A stretch of DNA of 64,000 nucleotides from a virus. Below, piece after piece: positions 25,079 to 34,403 of the stretch; positions within the stretch are counted from its first letter, which is position 1, and every line of letters starts with the position of its first letter. The stretch is from IMG/VR virus record IMGVR_UViG_3300006086_000006, positions 1-64,000 of that record; one strand, 5' to 3'. The translations under genes were made by a program, and so were the position numbers. The notes under the pieces were generated by a model that saw nothing but the letters and a program-made list of their open reading frames with translations, was not told the origin of the DNA and ran no database searches.

Positions 25079-25582
25079 TCAACTGTTTTCAGAAATAAAG
25101 GCAAGAACACGTTTGGCTTCTTGCACGATATGTTTGTTTGGATCTTTCAAAGCATCAGGAGTAAAACCTAATTGTCTGTATGCTTTTAAACGTATTACAT
25201 AGTGCTCATCGAAAAAGGCTTCCGAAGTGTAACCGTGAAAGTCATACGCTGCTTCACGAACAACATTGCTTTTGTCTTTAAACGCCTCCACAGGGAATTT
25301 AAAGTAACGCAGTGCTTCTAATCGAACACGCACGTCCTCATCCAAACACATGCCTGGAATAAAGCCGATTTTACGACAAGCTGCCATTCTAATAGCTTCG
25401 TCAATATCGTGACGAGATTCGGGTGTGAAGCCGAGAGCCTCATACGCTTTAAGACGAATCATTGGAAATGGATCATCAAATGCTTTTTTGGTAAAGCCTA
25501 TCGCATTGTAAGCAGACAAGCGATTCCATTTGTTAGCATGGTCCAATTCTTTCTCATAAAATGCACGTTGTAGTTTATTCAT
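25079..25582 (-). CDS. Solenoid protein: six exact 22-residue repeats
   Basis: 167 residues. From residue 21 the chain is six consecutive 22-residue units of the type RLKAYEALGFTPE..(6-8)..I, with R-[LM]-x-A at the start and G-F-T-P in the middle, and part of a seventh. Each unit would be two short helices, a compact relative of HEAT or leucine-rich-variant repeats (which are usually longer). Such solenoids bind proteins or nucleic acids. AGG upstream; 4-base ATGA overlap with the previous gene. Confidence 0.75.
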   Translation of the reverse strand: MNKLQRAFYEKELDHANKWNRLSAYNAIGFTKKAFDDPFPMIRLKAYEALGFTPESRHDIDEAIRMAACRKIGFIPGMCLDEDVRVRLEALRYFKFPVEAFKDKSNVVREAAYDFHGYTSEAFFDEHYVIRLKAYRQLGFTPDALKDPNKHIVQEAKRVLAFISENS

Positions 25583-26031
25583 TCTTGAATACCTATGTTA
25601 TTGCGTGAACAGTAGCGGACCATTAAACCATCACCCATTATTTGAGGATCGTAGAATAATAAACCAACTGTAGGCTTATCATTAGAACCATTACACCGGA
25701 TAAGTTTTATAGTAAACTTACGCATCAGCTCAGTGTAGAAGCGTTCAAGTGTAGGGTTAGGTAAATGAGGAAAATCACTACCCGCATTACCTTCATCCTG
25801 AAGTAAAATTTGAGGTAAATATTCAATAGCCTGTTTATCTTTCCCTACAGTGTAGGACCAGTTCTGAACATCCGTATAACAACCTTTCGGCGTGTCAATT
25901 CGCACATGAAATATTCCACGATCCCAAATACCTTCGAGTGCAGTATCTATACCTGTGATAGAAACATTATAGTTACACATATCGTGGATAGCTGCGGACA
26001 ATAGATAGTGTAAGTGTTTATAAATATTCAT
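25579..26031 (-). CDS. Hypothetical protein
   Basis: 150 residues from the ATG at 26031 (AGGAG upstream). Mixed alpha/beta; no family recognised. ATGA-coupled to the repeat protein. Confidence 0.65.
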   Translation of the reverse strand: MNIYKHLHYLLSAAIHDMCNYNVSITGIDTALEGIWDRGIFHVRIDTPKGCYTDVQNWSYTVGKDKQAIEYLPQILLQDEGNAGSDFPHLPNPTLERFYTELMRKFTIKLIRCNGSNDKPTVGLLFYDPQIMGDGLMVRYCSRNNIGIQE

Positions 26032-26035
26032 ACAT

Positions 26036-26470
26036 TTACTCCTGAGTTTTATGTATAAGATTTTGAAGTCGGGAAATGGTATCTGTAAGTGTAACATCAG
26101 CATACGGTTTGTTGTAGAAGTCTGAGAATATAGTGGTACCTTTGTGGATTAAATCACCACACTCCAATAACCGAGCTGTATTGAAATCTATTTCTAAAAA
26201 GTGCAGTAATGCTTCTATACTGTGACACTTATTGAACATCATACGACCATTCATATCAACACTACACCCAGCAGCTTTACCTTTATCGGTGAGTGCAAAC
26301 AACGTAGTAAAACTAGCACGATAGCAGCAATGCTGTAACTCTTCCAAGCTGTGTGCAGGCAAAAGAGGTTTATTACCACTAACATCCGATTGCGGTAATG
26401 GTTCATAGTGCAAAGCTGGATCGAGTGTTGCTAATACGCGAACCATTAATTCTAAGTTAGAATGATTCAT
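26036..26470 (-). CDS. Hypothetical protein
   Basis: 144 residues, AGGAG upstream. Helical composition with scattered Cys/His (ELQHCCYRASF). No family recognised. Confidence 0.65.
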   Translation of the reverse strand: MNHSNLELMVRVLATLDPALHYEPLPQSDVSGNKPLLPAHSLEELQHCCYRASFTTLFALTDKGKAAGCSVDMNGRMMFNKCHSIEALLHFLEIDFNTARLLECGDLIHKGTTIFSDFYNKPYADVTLTDTISRLQNLIHKTQE

Positions 26471-26479
26471 ACATTACTC

Positions 26480-26839
26480 CTAAAGTTTAGTACGAAGGGA
26501 AACTGGATTACCTGGACACTGTTCGTATTTCAGTGAGAATAAATACGTGCGCAAATCTGGATTGATAACATTTTCTACAACAATGTATTCATAATATTTG
26601 GACTTAGCGAGTGATGTTAAGTCTGTTAAAAATGCTTTGAACACACCAGTACGTTGATAGTTTGGAAATACATTAATGTTTGAGATAGTAACACCTTTAA
26701 CATATTTACCATTGCCTGCATAAACAGTACCGGCACGTAGATAGACTTCAAATTTTTCAAACATAAACCATTTTGATTGTGAGGGTCTAACTTCGTGGTT
26801 TATACATACAGTTATAAAGTCAGATATATCTTCTAACAT
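26480..26839 (-). CDS. GNAT-family acetyltransferase-like protein
   Basis: 119 residues, short for the family (about 140-160). ISNINVFPNYQRTGVFKAFL gives the GNAT motif A: beta4 V-x-P, then the acyl-CoA loop (Q/R-x-x-G-x-G/F). IVVENVINPDLRTYLFSLKYEQ matches motif B (helix followed by the GF/KY strand). The last loop glycine is replaced by Phe, which may weaken CoA binding. Substrate unknown; phage GNATs can modify host proteins. Confidence 0.65.
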   Translation of the reverse strand: MLEDISDFITVCINHEVRPSQSKWFMFEKFEVYLRAGTVYAGNGKYVKGVTISNINVFPNYQRTGVFKAFLTDLTSLAKSKYYEYIVVENVINPDLRTYLFSLKYEQCPGNPVSLRTKL

Positions 26840-26864
26840 GTTTATACCTATGTATTTTTGATGG

Positions 26865-27488
26865 TTAAAATGTGATGCTCATATTTTTATGTTTAATGAC
26901 AACCTTACCACCTAGAGTGCGAAGTGTTCGTGCCATAATACCTAATGTAGGGTAACCTAATAATCGAGCAACTACCTCAAAATTGGTATTCATAAACCCC
27001 AGTAGAAGTTGAATGTGACCGTTCTCTAAAACAAGTACGTTGAAATAGAATGGTTTAATGGCGTGTGCGTCCACATGAACAGCGAGAGTCATCAACAATT
27101 CAGTTGCAGAATAATAGCCATATTTGTCCATAACATCCTGCGTATTGTTCACGTACGGTGAATCACACATTGTGGCTCGAATATGACCTACAAAGTTACC
27201 GTGTGGCTGGTAGTCCCGAATTGTGGTCCCTACATAAGCATGTATAGTTGTTAGATTGGTGTTTTTAAATTTAAAAACCTTTTTCGAGTCTGCAAATTCA
27301 GCTATATGACTGTGTTGTTTTATTTCCACAGATTGTGAAATACTGCGGACGGTTATAATTGTCTCTCGATATTCAGTCAGAGAAACTATGCTGAATTTGG
27401 TGTACACTAATGCTTTGTGTGATTTATGTTTAACGCAAAGAAGCAGGGATTCAATCAAGGATACTGTAGATTCGTATGTAGCTTTCAT
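26865..27488 (-). CDS. Hypothetical protein behind leader copy 3
   Basis: 207 residues with its AGGAG inside leader copy 3. Hydrophobic beta-rich body; no domain recognised. Candidate early gene by position behind the TGATATAAT element. Confidence 0.7.
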   Translation of the reverse strand: MKATYESTVSLIESLLLCVKHKSHKALVYTKFSIVSLTEYRETIITVRSISQSVEIKQHSHIAEFADSKKVFKFKNTNLTTIHAYVGTTIRDYQPHGNFVGHIRATMCDSPYVNNTQDVMDKYGYYSATELLMTLAVHVDAHAIKPFYFNVLVLENGHIQLLLGFMNTNFEVVARLLGYPTLGIMARTLRTLGGKVVIKHKNMSITF

Positions 27489-27489
27489 A

Positions 27490-27601
27490 TTTGATACTCC
27501 TAAAGTTTACAAACATTTGAATATGGATTATGACGTATACCTACAAAGTTTGAACAGGATGTTCTTTTGTAAATATAAGTCATTATATCATATTTTAAAA
27601 C
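27490..27601 (-). promoter_or_regulatory. Promoter/leader element, copy 3 of 4
   Basis: -10 TATAAT at 27582-27587 within TGATATAAT. The inverted repeat TGACTTATATTTACAAA / TTTGTAGGTATACGTCA keeps pairing through G-U pairs and a swapped C-G pair at the base. An inner GAACA-TCC-TGTTC hairpin is present, then ATGTTTGTAAACTT and AGGAG. Confidence 0.82.
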
Positions 27602-27661
27602 AAAAATATATCTAAATTTTGCGAGATTGGAGACGTAAAAATGGGAGCCTAGTGCTCCCTA

Positions 27662-27985
27662 TTATTTGTAGTGATCGTATTCTGGTGCAAGTCCAACAAC
27701 TTTGGTTAAATCAAAATCATCTCTATTGACGCGATAGAATTCATAACTGCAAGCATACTTCTTTTCTTTTTCTAAACACTCTGCTTCCATCTTGTATGTT
27801 GTATCTTCTACTATTATGATGAAGTTGGTAACAGGTGCGTGGCATCTAGGACAATTTGGTCTAGGTAGATATTCAAATAGCTCTACACGAGTACCTTTAT
27901 ATAAAGTAGATAGTATCGAACTAATCTCCGCAGACTCTTTCACAATGTCTCTAGGTGCAAAACGAGGTTTAATATCGTTAGTCAT
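27662..27985 (-). CDS. Hypothetical protein with CxxC
   Basis: 107 residues. NCPRCHAPV plus two later Cys may form a zinc ribbon. AAGGTG upstream; ATGA overlap with the previous gene. Function unknown. Confidence 0.65.
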   Translation of the reverse strand: MTNDIKPRFAPRDIVKESAEISSILSTLYKGTRVELFEYLPRPNCPRCHAPVTNFIIIVEDTTYKMEAECLEKEKKYACSYEFYRVNRDDFDLTKVVGLAPEYDHYK

Positions 27986-28503
27986 ATCTTTGTAATCACC
28001 TTTGTTTTACCGCAATTACAAGGCTTCGGCTTTAACTTACTTGATATAGCATTGTAAGCCGCGTCATTGATATTTTCATTGAACGGTGTTGTGTTAGTAC
28101 CGTATACCACTTCATACCGCTTCTTCACGAGAGTCTTAGCAAACATGTTGTCATACGGCCAAGGCTTATTGTTATTGCGTTCCCACAACTCCACATTTAT
28201 AGCGTCCTCCTTAATTAATGCAAACACGGTTTCATCACACACTGTATTAGGTGTTGCTCTACCTACACGTAACACACTACCATTAGCAGCTATTGTTATC
28301 AGGGCAGACAGGGCAGCATTTGCATTGCAGCAAGTATAGTGTTGGCGATTCTCAGACATATCTGTACGCAACGCAGGTAACTTCAACCACTTATCGCCAG
28401 TGATAGTGAACTCTGGAACACTGGGCATGTACCAGCTACGGAGAAACACATAAATATAATCGTTGTAGATTATATTGTTTGGATTGTTGAATACAAAAAT
28501 CAT
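27982..28503 (-). CDS. Hypothetical protein, Cys pairs at C-terminus
   Basis: 173 residues; AGGGG upstream. Contains TCCNANAA in the middle and CNCGK near the end, a possible metal site. No family recognised. Confidence 0.65.
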   Translation of the reverse strand: MIFVFNNPNNIIYNDYIYVFLRSWYMPSVPEFTITGDKWLKLPALRTDMSENRQHYTCCNANAALSALITIAANGSVLRVGRATPNTVCDETVFALIKEDAINVELWERNNNKPWPYDNMFAKTLVKKRYEVVYGTNTTPFNENINDAAYNAISSKLKPKPCNCGKTKVITKI

Positions 28504-28512
28504 ATAATGCCC

Positions 28513-28872
28513 CTATTCAACCAAATAAACAGATTTAGCGATTACGTCCGAACTACGATTGTTGTAGGCCATAATCATCATTGTATTTGCATGCCAAGTT
28601 GAATCTACAATAACGTGCATGGCTAAAATGGATCCAAGGAGACCTGCTTGTACAAGTTCAATATTATTTATAGGATCGAATAGTAACAATATCTTCTCAG
28701 TAAGAATATCTTTTGAACCGATAATCATAGCTACTTCTACATGTGTTGACCGTATAACACTTGCGCGTATATAGGCGATTGTATTAAGATCGAATGTTAC
28801 ATCAGCAGATGGATCGAAAGCTGGTATCAATCCTTTTAATCTGGTCAATTCAGCTAAACTTATAGGAATCAT
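28513..28872 (-). CDS. Hypothetical protein
   Basis: 119 residues, AGGTG upstream. Mostly hydrophobic alpha/beta; no family recognised. Confidence 0.6.
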   Translation of the reverse strand: MIPISLAELTRLKGLIPAFDPSADVTFDLNTIAYIRASVIRSTHVEVAMIIGSKDILTEKILLLFDPINNIELVQAGLLGSILAMHVIVDSTWHANTMMIMAYNNRSSDVIAKSVYLVE

Positions 28873-28873
28873 G

Positions 28874-29203
28874 TTACACCTTTGTAGTATCGTAATATGT
28901 TAAACTACTAATTATACGCATGTTGATATTGTATGCTACAAACATAAAGCAGTTCTTTGGATAACTGTGAAGACGTACTACTGGGTGCCCGTAAATATCA
29001 CCCAAGTAGTCGCCAGCATTTTCTTCTGCATTGAAGCATTGGAAATCTTTGATAATGTCTTCACAGTAATCACCTACTGCCAGCAGTGAGAGGTTGTTTC
29101 GGAATTGGTCTTGTCGAAAGGTTTCAAGAACAAACTGTTCGTAAAATTCTTTATTATTCAAACTACTTATTTTAGCAATCAACTCATTCAATTTTTCTTG
29201 CAT
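28874..29203 (-). CDS. Hypothetical protein
   Basis: 109 residues from the ATG at 29203, which follows the upstream stop by a few bases; an in-frame ATG 36 bases earlier is less likely. Starts with a short helical region and ends beta-rich. No family recognised. Confidence 0.6.
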   Translation of the reverse strand: MQEKLNELIAKISSLNNKEFYEQFVLETFRQDQFRNNLSLLAVGDYCEDIIKDFQCFNAEENAGDYLGDIYGHPVVRLHSYPKNCFMFVAYNINMRIISSLTYYDTTKV

Positions 29204-29207
29204 GATA

Positions 29208-29513
29208 TTAGTCCAATGAGAATACAACCTTTCCATCATAGCTACTGTCTGTTACAAACACTTCTTGGAAGATACGCTCTTCCAAATCTACAATATCAGA
29301 AGCATCTTCCAAAGTACAATCGCCTAGTAAATATAGGCGATTGGAATTGTCATCCATTTCAAATAGTTCAAGCGTCAATGACACAACGGTCGGCTCTCGC
29401 AATATTTTGTTCATAACGCTAATCAAGAATATTTCAAGGTCATGGTCTTCTATGAACCGTTTGACTTCGTCCTCATCACCAACAATATCCGCAAAGGCTT
29501 TTATGTGCTTCAT
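29208..29513 (-). CDS. Hypothetical acidic protein
   Basis: 101 residues, acidic (DEDEVKRFIEDHDLE). ATGA overlap with the upstream gene. No family recognised. Confidence 0.6.
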   Translation of the reverse strand: MKHIKAFADIVGDEDEVKRFIEDHDLEIFLISVMNKILREPTVVSLTLELFEMDDNSNRLYLLGDCTLEDASDIVDLEERIFQEVFVTDSSYDGKVVFSLD

Positions 29514-29935
29514 ACACGGTACCCAGCAAAGACTTCTATATAATAATTGCGGTCTTTCAATTCGAGTGCTTCATCTATTGAATATTTAATGGCACTTTCA
29601 GGTTCAGTTGTAATTAATTCTCGCTCTAAGTCCATAACATAAAGTTTCTGGCGACTGTGCGAGGTCTTGTATGCTACAAATTGAACATCTGTAGTGACAG
29701 TAATGTCGTACTCAACATATAACCCGCGTTCGCAGTTCTGATCCATACCAACAATACGAAAAGAAGTTATAGAAAAATCACAAGATGTGTCAGGTGCTAT
29801 ATCGGCTATACATTGCTGAGCATAGGTTAACGCACTACCACTTAAAGTGAATCCCGATTCTGTCTTCAGACTACAAGTTAAAGATGTTACATCGTAATTG
29901 AAATGTTCAGAGTTTGCTGGTATGTATACTTTCAT
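29510..29935 (-). CDS. Hypothetical protein
   Basis: 141 residues; beta-rich with a Cys-containing middle. Lies 5 bases past the topoisomerase A stop, so probably cotranscribed with it. No family recognised. Confidence 0.6.
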   Translation of the reverse strand: MKVYIPANSEHFNYDVTSLTCSLKTESGFTLSGSALTYAQQCIADIAPDTSCDFSITSFRIVGMDQNCERGLYVEYDITVTTDVQFVAYKTSHSRQKLYVMDLERELITTEPESAIKYSIDEALELKDRNYYIEVFAGYRV

Positions 29936-29940
29936 AATAT

Positions 29941-31563
29941 TTACTCGAATTTTAGACCAGACTGTGGAGAATCGGGTGATTTCAAATAAGTGGCAACACG
30001 TTCTTCTGTATCACGTGCGGCACGACCACCAGGGTCTTTCAGGTCTTTAGATAGCTGCATAATCTCGGCTTTCAACGCACGGACCTTTTCTTTGATAGCA
30101 CCTGCTTCCAACTTAGCCAACTGTCGAACTTTACGATCCAATATAATTGTCGCATCTTCTACAGGCATCTTCAACGCACTTGCTAATGTAACATCAGGCT
30201 CTTTGGCAACAAGAACCTTAGGTAATATCTTGAGAATTTTGTCCATGTTTTCAATAGCAAACAAGTACACCTCATTGATATGCAGGTCGCGCTCAGCCTT
30301 CATTTTCAAGTGCTTAATCATTTTCACTTCAAGCGCAATACGATATTTAATCCACGCCTGTAGTAATGACAAGTAATTCACATACTTGAATTTGTTAGTT
30401 TCGTCCGACTTACGAATTGTGATACCAAGACGATAGTTAACCGATGATGTAATAATGTGGTCAACTTTCTCACAAATAGAATCAAAGCGGTCATCCGATA
30501 AAGATTTCTGCAATTCAATATTGAATAGTGCACCGTACGGTCCGCTACCAACAGATTTTTTACCTTGTGCGGAGTATGCTTCCCTAACACCTTCAATGTT
30601 ACTTATCTTGGCAAGGGTGTTATCTATGTTCTTAACTGAAGATAATGATCCAGGTGTAAACGATTGAATACGAATAACACGCTTATCAAAATCGTAATCA
30701 GCTTTTGGCATGTAGGTAATATTACCCTTACCTGTGCTAATCATTTCTAAGAACGCATCATCATCGGTAGCATCATCACAACCAAACGCATGTTGAATCT
30801 TTAATTGCTTGGCTAACTTTTTATGATTATACTCAACACCTTTCAACATTTCAATAACGACTTTAGCAACACTCTTGAATGAGAAGCTAGGATTACCAGC
30901 ACGTACACCATAAGCTGGTGCTGGTACGTTACCTATGAACAGTATGTAAGGCAGCAGGGCAGGCATGTACAGAGGAATAACATCATCACCAGAGAAGTTT
31001 GGTACTTTTGGTATTACTTCAAGATACTTAGTGTCTGCCATAAACAAATGTGCAAACTTACTTATCTTTGCTTCAGTATATCTATAAGCTGCTGCCATAT
31101 TTATAGGTGTGCCCCAGTTACCTTGACCGTCAACAACTGGAGGCATCGTGTTAGCGATAGTAACCATAGCACCATAAGTAGCAGCATCTCCGTGTGGATG
31201 ATATTTACCAATAGCATCACCTACTGTACGTGCTGATTTCTTATACGAGCTGCTTGGCCGTAAACCTAAACCACACAATGACCACAACACAGCTCTATGT
31301 GACGGTTTTAGACCATCTCGAAAATCAGGAATAGCACGTTCTTCAACAACATAACTACCGTACCTACGTAGTGCATCTTCAGTAAAATCCGCCATACCCA
31401 TATTGATAACATTAGATTCAGGTTGATTCAACATTGGCAGAAACTTAACTGGAGCATCTACATCCAACAATTCAGCAGTTGGTGCGATCGTCTTTTTGCT
31501 CACGTTTGTACCACTAACATCAACGCCCTTTATATCACGAGTGTTTTTCTTAGACTTCTTCAT
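29941..31563 (-). CDS. Type II topoisomerase, DNA-cleaving subunit (GyrA/ParC/gp52-like)
   Basis: 540 residues. Contains IPDFRDGLKPSHRAVLW (winged-helix domain), DAIGKYHPHGDAATY, and AAYRYTEAKIS with catalytic Arg161-Tyr162, the core of the breakage-reunion domain. It ends soon after the tower and coiled-coil regions, with no C-terminal beta-pinwheel of gyrase, so like T4 gp52 it should decatenate or relax rather than supercoil. The N-terminal 45 residues are an extra Lys/Thr-rich extension. It starts one base after the ATPase subunit stop, an obligate pair. Needed to unlink replicating phage DNA. Confidence 0.95.
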   Translation of the reverse strand: MKKSKKNTRDIKGVDVSGTNVSKKTIAPTAELLDVDAPVKFLPMLNQPESNVINMGMADFTEDALRRYGSYVVEERAIPDFRDGLKPSHRAVLWSLCGLGLRPSSSYKKSARTVGDAIGKYHPHGDAATYGAMVTIANTMPPVVDGQGNWGTPINMAAAYRYTEAKISKFAHLFMADTKYLEVIPKVPNFSGDDVIPLYMPALLPYILFIGNVPAPAYGVRAGNPSFSFKSVAKVVIEMLKGVEYNHKKLAKQLKIQHAFGCDDATDDDAFLEMISTGKGNITYMPKADYDFDKRVIRIQSFTPGSLSSVKNIDNTLAKISNIEGVREAYSAQGKKSVGSGPYGALFNIELQKSLSDDRFDSICEKVDHIITSSVNYRLGITIRKSDETNKFKYVNYLSLLQAWIKYRIALEVKMIKHLKMKAERDLHINEVYLFAIENMDKILKILPKVLVAKEPDVTLASALKMPVEDATIILDRKVRQLAKLEAGAIKEKVRALKAEIMQLSKDLKDPGGRAARDTEERVATYLKSPDSPQSGLKFE

Positions 31564-31564
31564 C

Positions 31565-33568
31565 TTAGTTCTCCAACCCTAACAACTGACGACGGTACAC
31601 AGCATCTTCACCAACCACACCTCTAAAGAATTTCGCTTGCTCAGCACTTTCAAAAGGGTTGATACGAATTAGATTACGAATCTTAGGATCGAATGCAATA
31701 GGTTCGAGAACAGTCTCATCAACCTCCCCCCAACCTTTAATGCGTATAATGTCTTTGTCTTTCACTTCTTTAGGCGCAGTTGCGCGAGCTTCTTGGAATG
31801 TCTCACCACCATACAACTTACCTTTATAAACAACTGCATACAGTGGAGCTCGAACACACCACACGCGACCTTGACGCAGTAAGTCTGGCATCAAACGGTA
31901 AATAGCTGCTAGGAACAACACTGCAATGTGATAACCATCAGGATCAGGATCAACTAAGAATATCAGATGTGCAGCACGTAACTTATCAACAGACAGTGTG
32001 GGGTTTTCTGCTTTAGGATCAAGAGTCTTAATATCAGCACCCAAACAGATAAGCATGTTTTGAATTTCTTCATGTGCTAACACCTTAGCTAAAGTGGCTT
32101 TTAGTGCGTTAAGAGGTTTACCTCCTGCACCTAATACTTCTTGATACATACCATTACGAGCATCAATAGCAGTTTTAGCCGCAGAATCACCTTCAACAAC
32201 GTAAAGCTCACGCTCACTTGATTTAGCTTTTGGACTAGCAGCTAAACAAGAGGGTAGTGTATTACCTTTTTTCTTTTTCTTAACATCCGCCATACTCTTA
32301 ACAACTGCCGCTAATTCTTCACGACCTTTAGTCATGGTCTGTGCGCGTTTGATAATCGCTTTAGCGACTTTACTGTTTGCTTTGAAATAGCTCTCAAATA
32401 CAGGCAGCATGATTTCATGTACTTCACGGTCAACTTTACTGGCTAGCTTATCTTTAACTTGGCTCGTGTACGCCGCACCGTGCATACGCCAGTCAAACAT
32501 ACCAGTAAGGCCAATTAACAAGTCACTGTTTGAAAAGCCTGCATCTTTCTTTTTCTTGCCCTTAGATACAGGTAAGAATGGTTTGATCGCCTGGCCAAGT
32601 GCAGTCATAAAGCCTGTAACGTGCCAACCACCATCAACAGTTGGTGATGTGTTTACGAATGTTAAGAAGTTATCCGTGTCTGGATGATCTGCCCACACAA
32701 TAGCACAACTAATGTTATCGTTCTTAAACACAAGCGGTTTGCCCATAGCAGATAGCTCATGGACTTCGCACATTTGTTTTGGTATCCACGCTAAATCTTT
32801 CTTATTGATAAACGTGAGGTCTTTACGCTTACCTTTACGGATAAACGAGAATCGAATCTCTAAACCTGGATTCAAGTAAGCCATGTTCTTAAGCCAAGAT
32901 GCAATTTGTTTTGCATTTGGTTCGGCTTTAACGAAATTCTTAGGCAGTGCTTTACCACGACGGGCATTTTCTGATACTATGGACTGATTGAGTTTTATTG
33001 TGACAATAGTACCGTAATCTGTAGGCTTATCTCGAAGCATTACGGCAACGTCTTTATCCACAGATTTAACTTGTACTGGATGCGGACCTTTTGTTGATAT
33101 GTCTCCACCTAGATACGCCTGATGTACTAGCTTATTTCTATAGTTTGACCATACTCGCATTTCTTCTGACACAGCATTTACAGCAGCAACACCTACGCCA
33201 TGGGTTCCTGCAGATGTTTTGTACGATGTAGCATTAAATTTACCGCCAGCGTGAACACGAGTAAACGCTGCCGTTAGAATACTAATCTTCTCGCCGGATT
33301 TTAGTGTCTTTAATTCGGTCGGCACACCTCCGGCACCATCTGCTACAGTTATATAGTCAGTATCGTAGTTTAAACACACTTCGATTAGCTTGTTTCTACC
33401 TGCAACGGCTTCATCGTAAGCGTTGTCGACAGGCTCCTTAACGCAGCGGTAGGCCATGTCCTCGCCTAGATTACCCAAGTACATAGACGGGTTGGCTTTT
33501 ATACCATCAAGATTTTCTAATACCTGAAAACCATCTTGGCTGGCACTTTTCTTTTTCTTTTCACTCAT
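31565..33568 (-). CDS. Type II topoisomerase, ATPase subunit (GyrB/ParE/gp39-like)
   Basis: 667 residues. GHKL ATPase with NPSMYLGNLG, EPVDNAYDEA (catalytic Glu, Mg-binding Asn) and DGAGGVP. The transducer domain follows, then a TOPRIM with VEGDSA at its start and VDPDPDGYHI (DxDxDG, metal-binding) near residue 540. Length and order match ParE/GyrB without the insert of enterobacterial GyrB. AGGAAAG upstream, with a TGTAAATA-type box (ATGTAAATA) 34 bases upstream, so the two topoisomerase genes have their own promoter candidate. Confidence 0.95.
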   Translation of the reverse strand: MSEKKKKSASQDGFQVLENLDGIKANPSMYLGNLGEDMAYRCVKEPVDNAYDEAVAGRNKLIEVCLNYDTDYITVADGAGGVPTELKTLKSGEKISILTAAFTRVHAGGKFNATSYKTSAGTHGVGVAAVNAVSEEMRVWSNYRNKLVHQAYLGGDISTKGPHPVQVKSVDKDVAVMLRDKPTDYGTIVTIKLNQSIVSENARRGKALPKNFVKAEPNAKQIASWLKNMAYLNPGLEIRFSFIRKGKRKDLTFINKKDLAWIPKQMCEVHELSAMGKPLVFKNDNISCAIVWADHPDTDNFLTFVNTSPTVDGGWHVTGFMTALGQAIKPFLPVSKGKKKKDAGFSNSDLLIGLTGMFDWRMHGAAYTSQVKDKLASKVDREVHEIMLPVFESYFKANSKVAKAIIKRAQTMTKGREELAAVVKSMADVKKKKKGNTLPSCLAASPKAKSSERELYVVEGDSAAKTAIDARNGMYQEVLGAGGKPLNALKATLAKVLAHEEIQNMLICLGADIKTLDPKAENPTLSVDKLRAAHLIFLVDPDPDGYHIAVLFLAAIYRLMPDLLRQGRVWCVRAPLYAVVYKGKLYGGETFQEARATAPKEVKDKDIIRIKGWGEVDETVLEPIAFDPKIRNLIRINPFESAEQAKFFRGVVGEDAVYRRQLLGLEN

Positions 33569-33601
33569 ACTTAACTTTCCTAATAGAGAAATGTTTTTGT
33601 A

Positions 33602-33611
33602 TATTTACATT
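33602..33611 (-). promoter_or_regulatory. TGTAAATA box upstream of topoisomerase operon
   Basis: Minus-strand AATGTAAATA, 34 bases before the ATG at 33568; it overlaps the 3' end of the previous gene. Confidence 0.5.
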
Positions 33612-33973
33612 AATGGTTTGGTTGAAACATGTTTATGTTGCATTCCATGCTCGGAAGAATTGCCCCAAATATCAGAATAATGTTTATCCAATTCAGTAAC
33701 CCTAGATATTTGGTGTAAAGACGAAAAATCATTGCCCCAATAAACATAATTAGAACTATGCAAACATTCAACAATAAACTTCTTCCACATTTCAATGCCA
33801 AGTGGACGCTGTGTCTTAGATGTGCGGATGATACCAATTTCTTTCAATACATAGTGCATAAATTTTCTAGCATACCCACGCACGAAACTTTTATCAGACC
33901 AAACAAAAGTTTGTGTTGCTATAGAATTTTCAATGTCAGCTCTGCATAAAAATACAATACGACCATCTTTCAC
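33605..33973 (-). CDS. Hypothetical protein; true start probably 34079 across a frameshift
   Basis: The unbroken frame has only a GTG (33973) as a plausible start, without a ribosome-binding site. Upstream the same frame continues open for 34 more codons, reading KLFISTSSPKIDYPKIENV and on, protein-like, up to 34075. There an ATG followed by four A at 34079 would enter this frame if one A were absent. So either a one-base insertion (mutation or sequencing error) broke the gene near its start, or slippage on the A run makes the full protein of about 157 residues. Product not recognised. Confidence 0.55.
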   Translation of the reverse strand: MKDGRIVFLCRADIENSIATQTFVWSDKSFVRGYARKFMHYVLKEIGIIRTSKTQRPLGIEMWKKFIVECLHSSNYVYWGNDFSSLHQISRVTELDKHYSDIWGNSSEHGMQHKHVSTKPLM

Positions 33974-34075
33974 ATGCGCAGCATCCGTATTTTTATCAGG
34001 ATCATCTAAATGTAATTGGACATTTTCGATTTTAGGATAATCTATTTTCGGAGAACTTGTTGAAATAAATAGTTT

Positions 34076-34399
34076 TCATATACGTGTATCCAACTCAATT
34101 AGAATATTTGCTAATATTTTAAAAGGTAATTCTGAATAAGTATCTAGGATATAATGATTTTTATCTATAAATAACCAGGCAATAAAATCACCTTGCGTTA
34201 TATAAACAGAATTATATCCTGTTAAATTTTCTGCAGGTAACACGTAGACACAACAATCAAACAATATAAACTGTAAGGCCTCAGGTAAAGAATGCTCGCG
34301 CAACATTTTTTCACGAAAACCGGGTATAACAAAGTGCATACGAAGATTAAGGAATCTTGAATACAGTACGTCATGTAATGCTTTATATTTTGCAGTCAT
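34076..34399 (-). CDS. Hypothetical protein
   Basis: 107 residues from the ATG at 34399, four bases after the upstream stop. Hydrophobic alpha/beta. The terminal TGA overlaps the ATG at 34079 of the disrupted downstream gene (ATGA). No family recognised. Confidence 0.65.
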   Translation of the reverse strand: MTAKYKALHDVLYSRFLNLRMHFVIPGFREKMLREHSLPEALQFILFDCCVYVLPAENLTGYNSVYITQGDFIAWLFIDKNHYILDTYSELPFKILANILIELDTRI

Positions 34400-34403
34400 A
34401 ACA

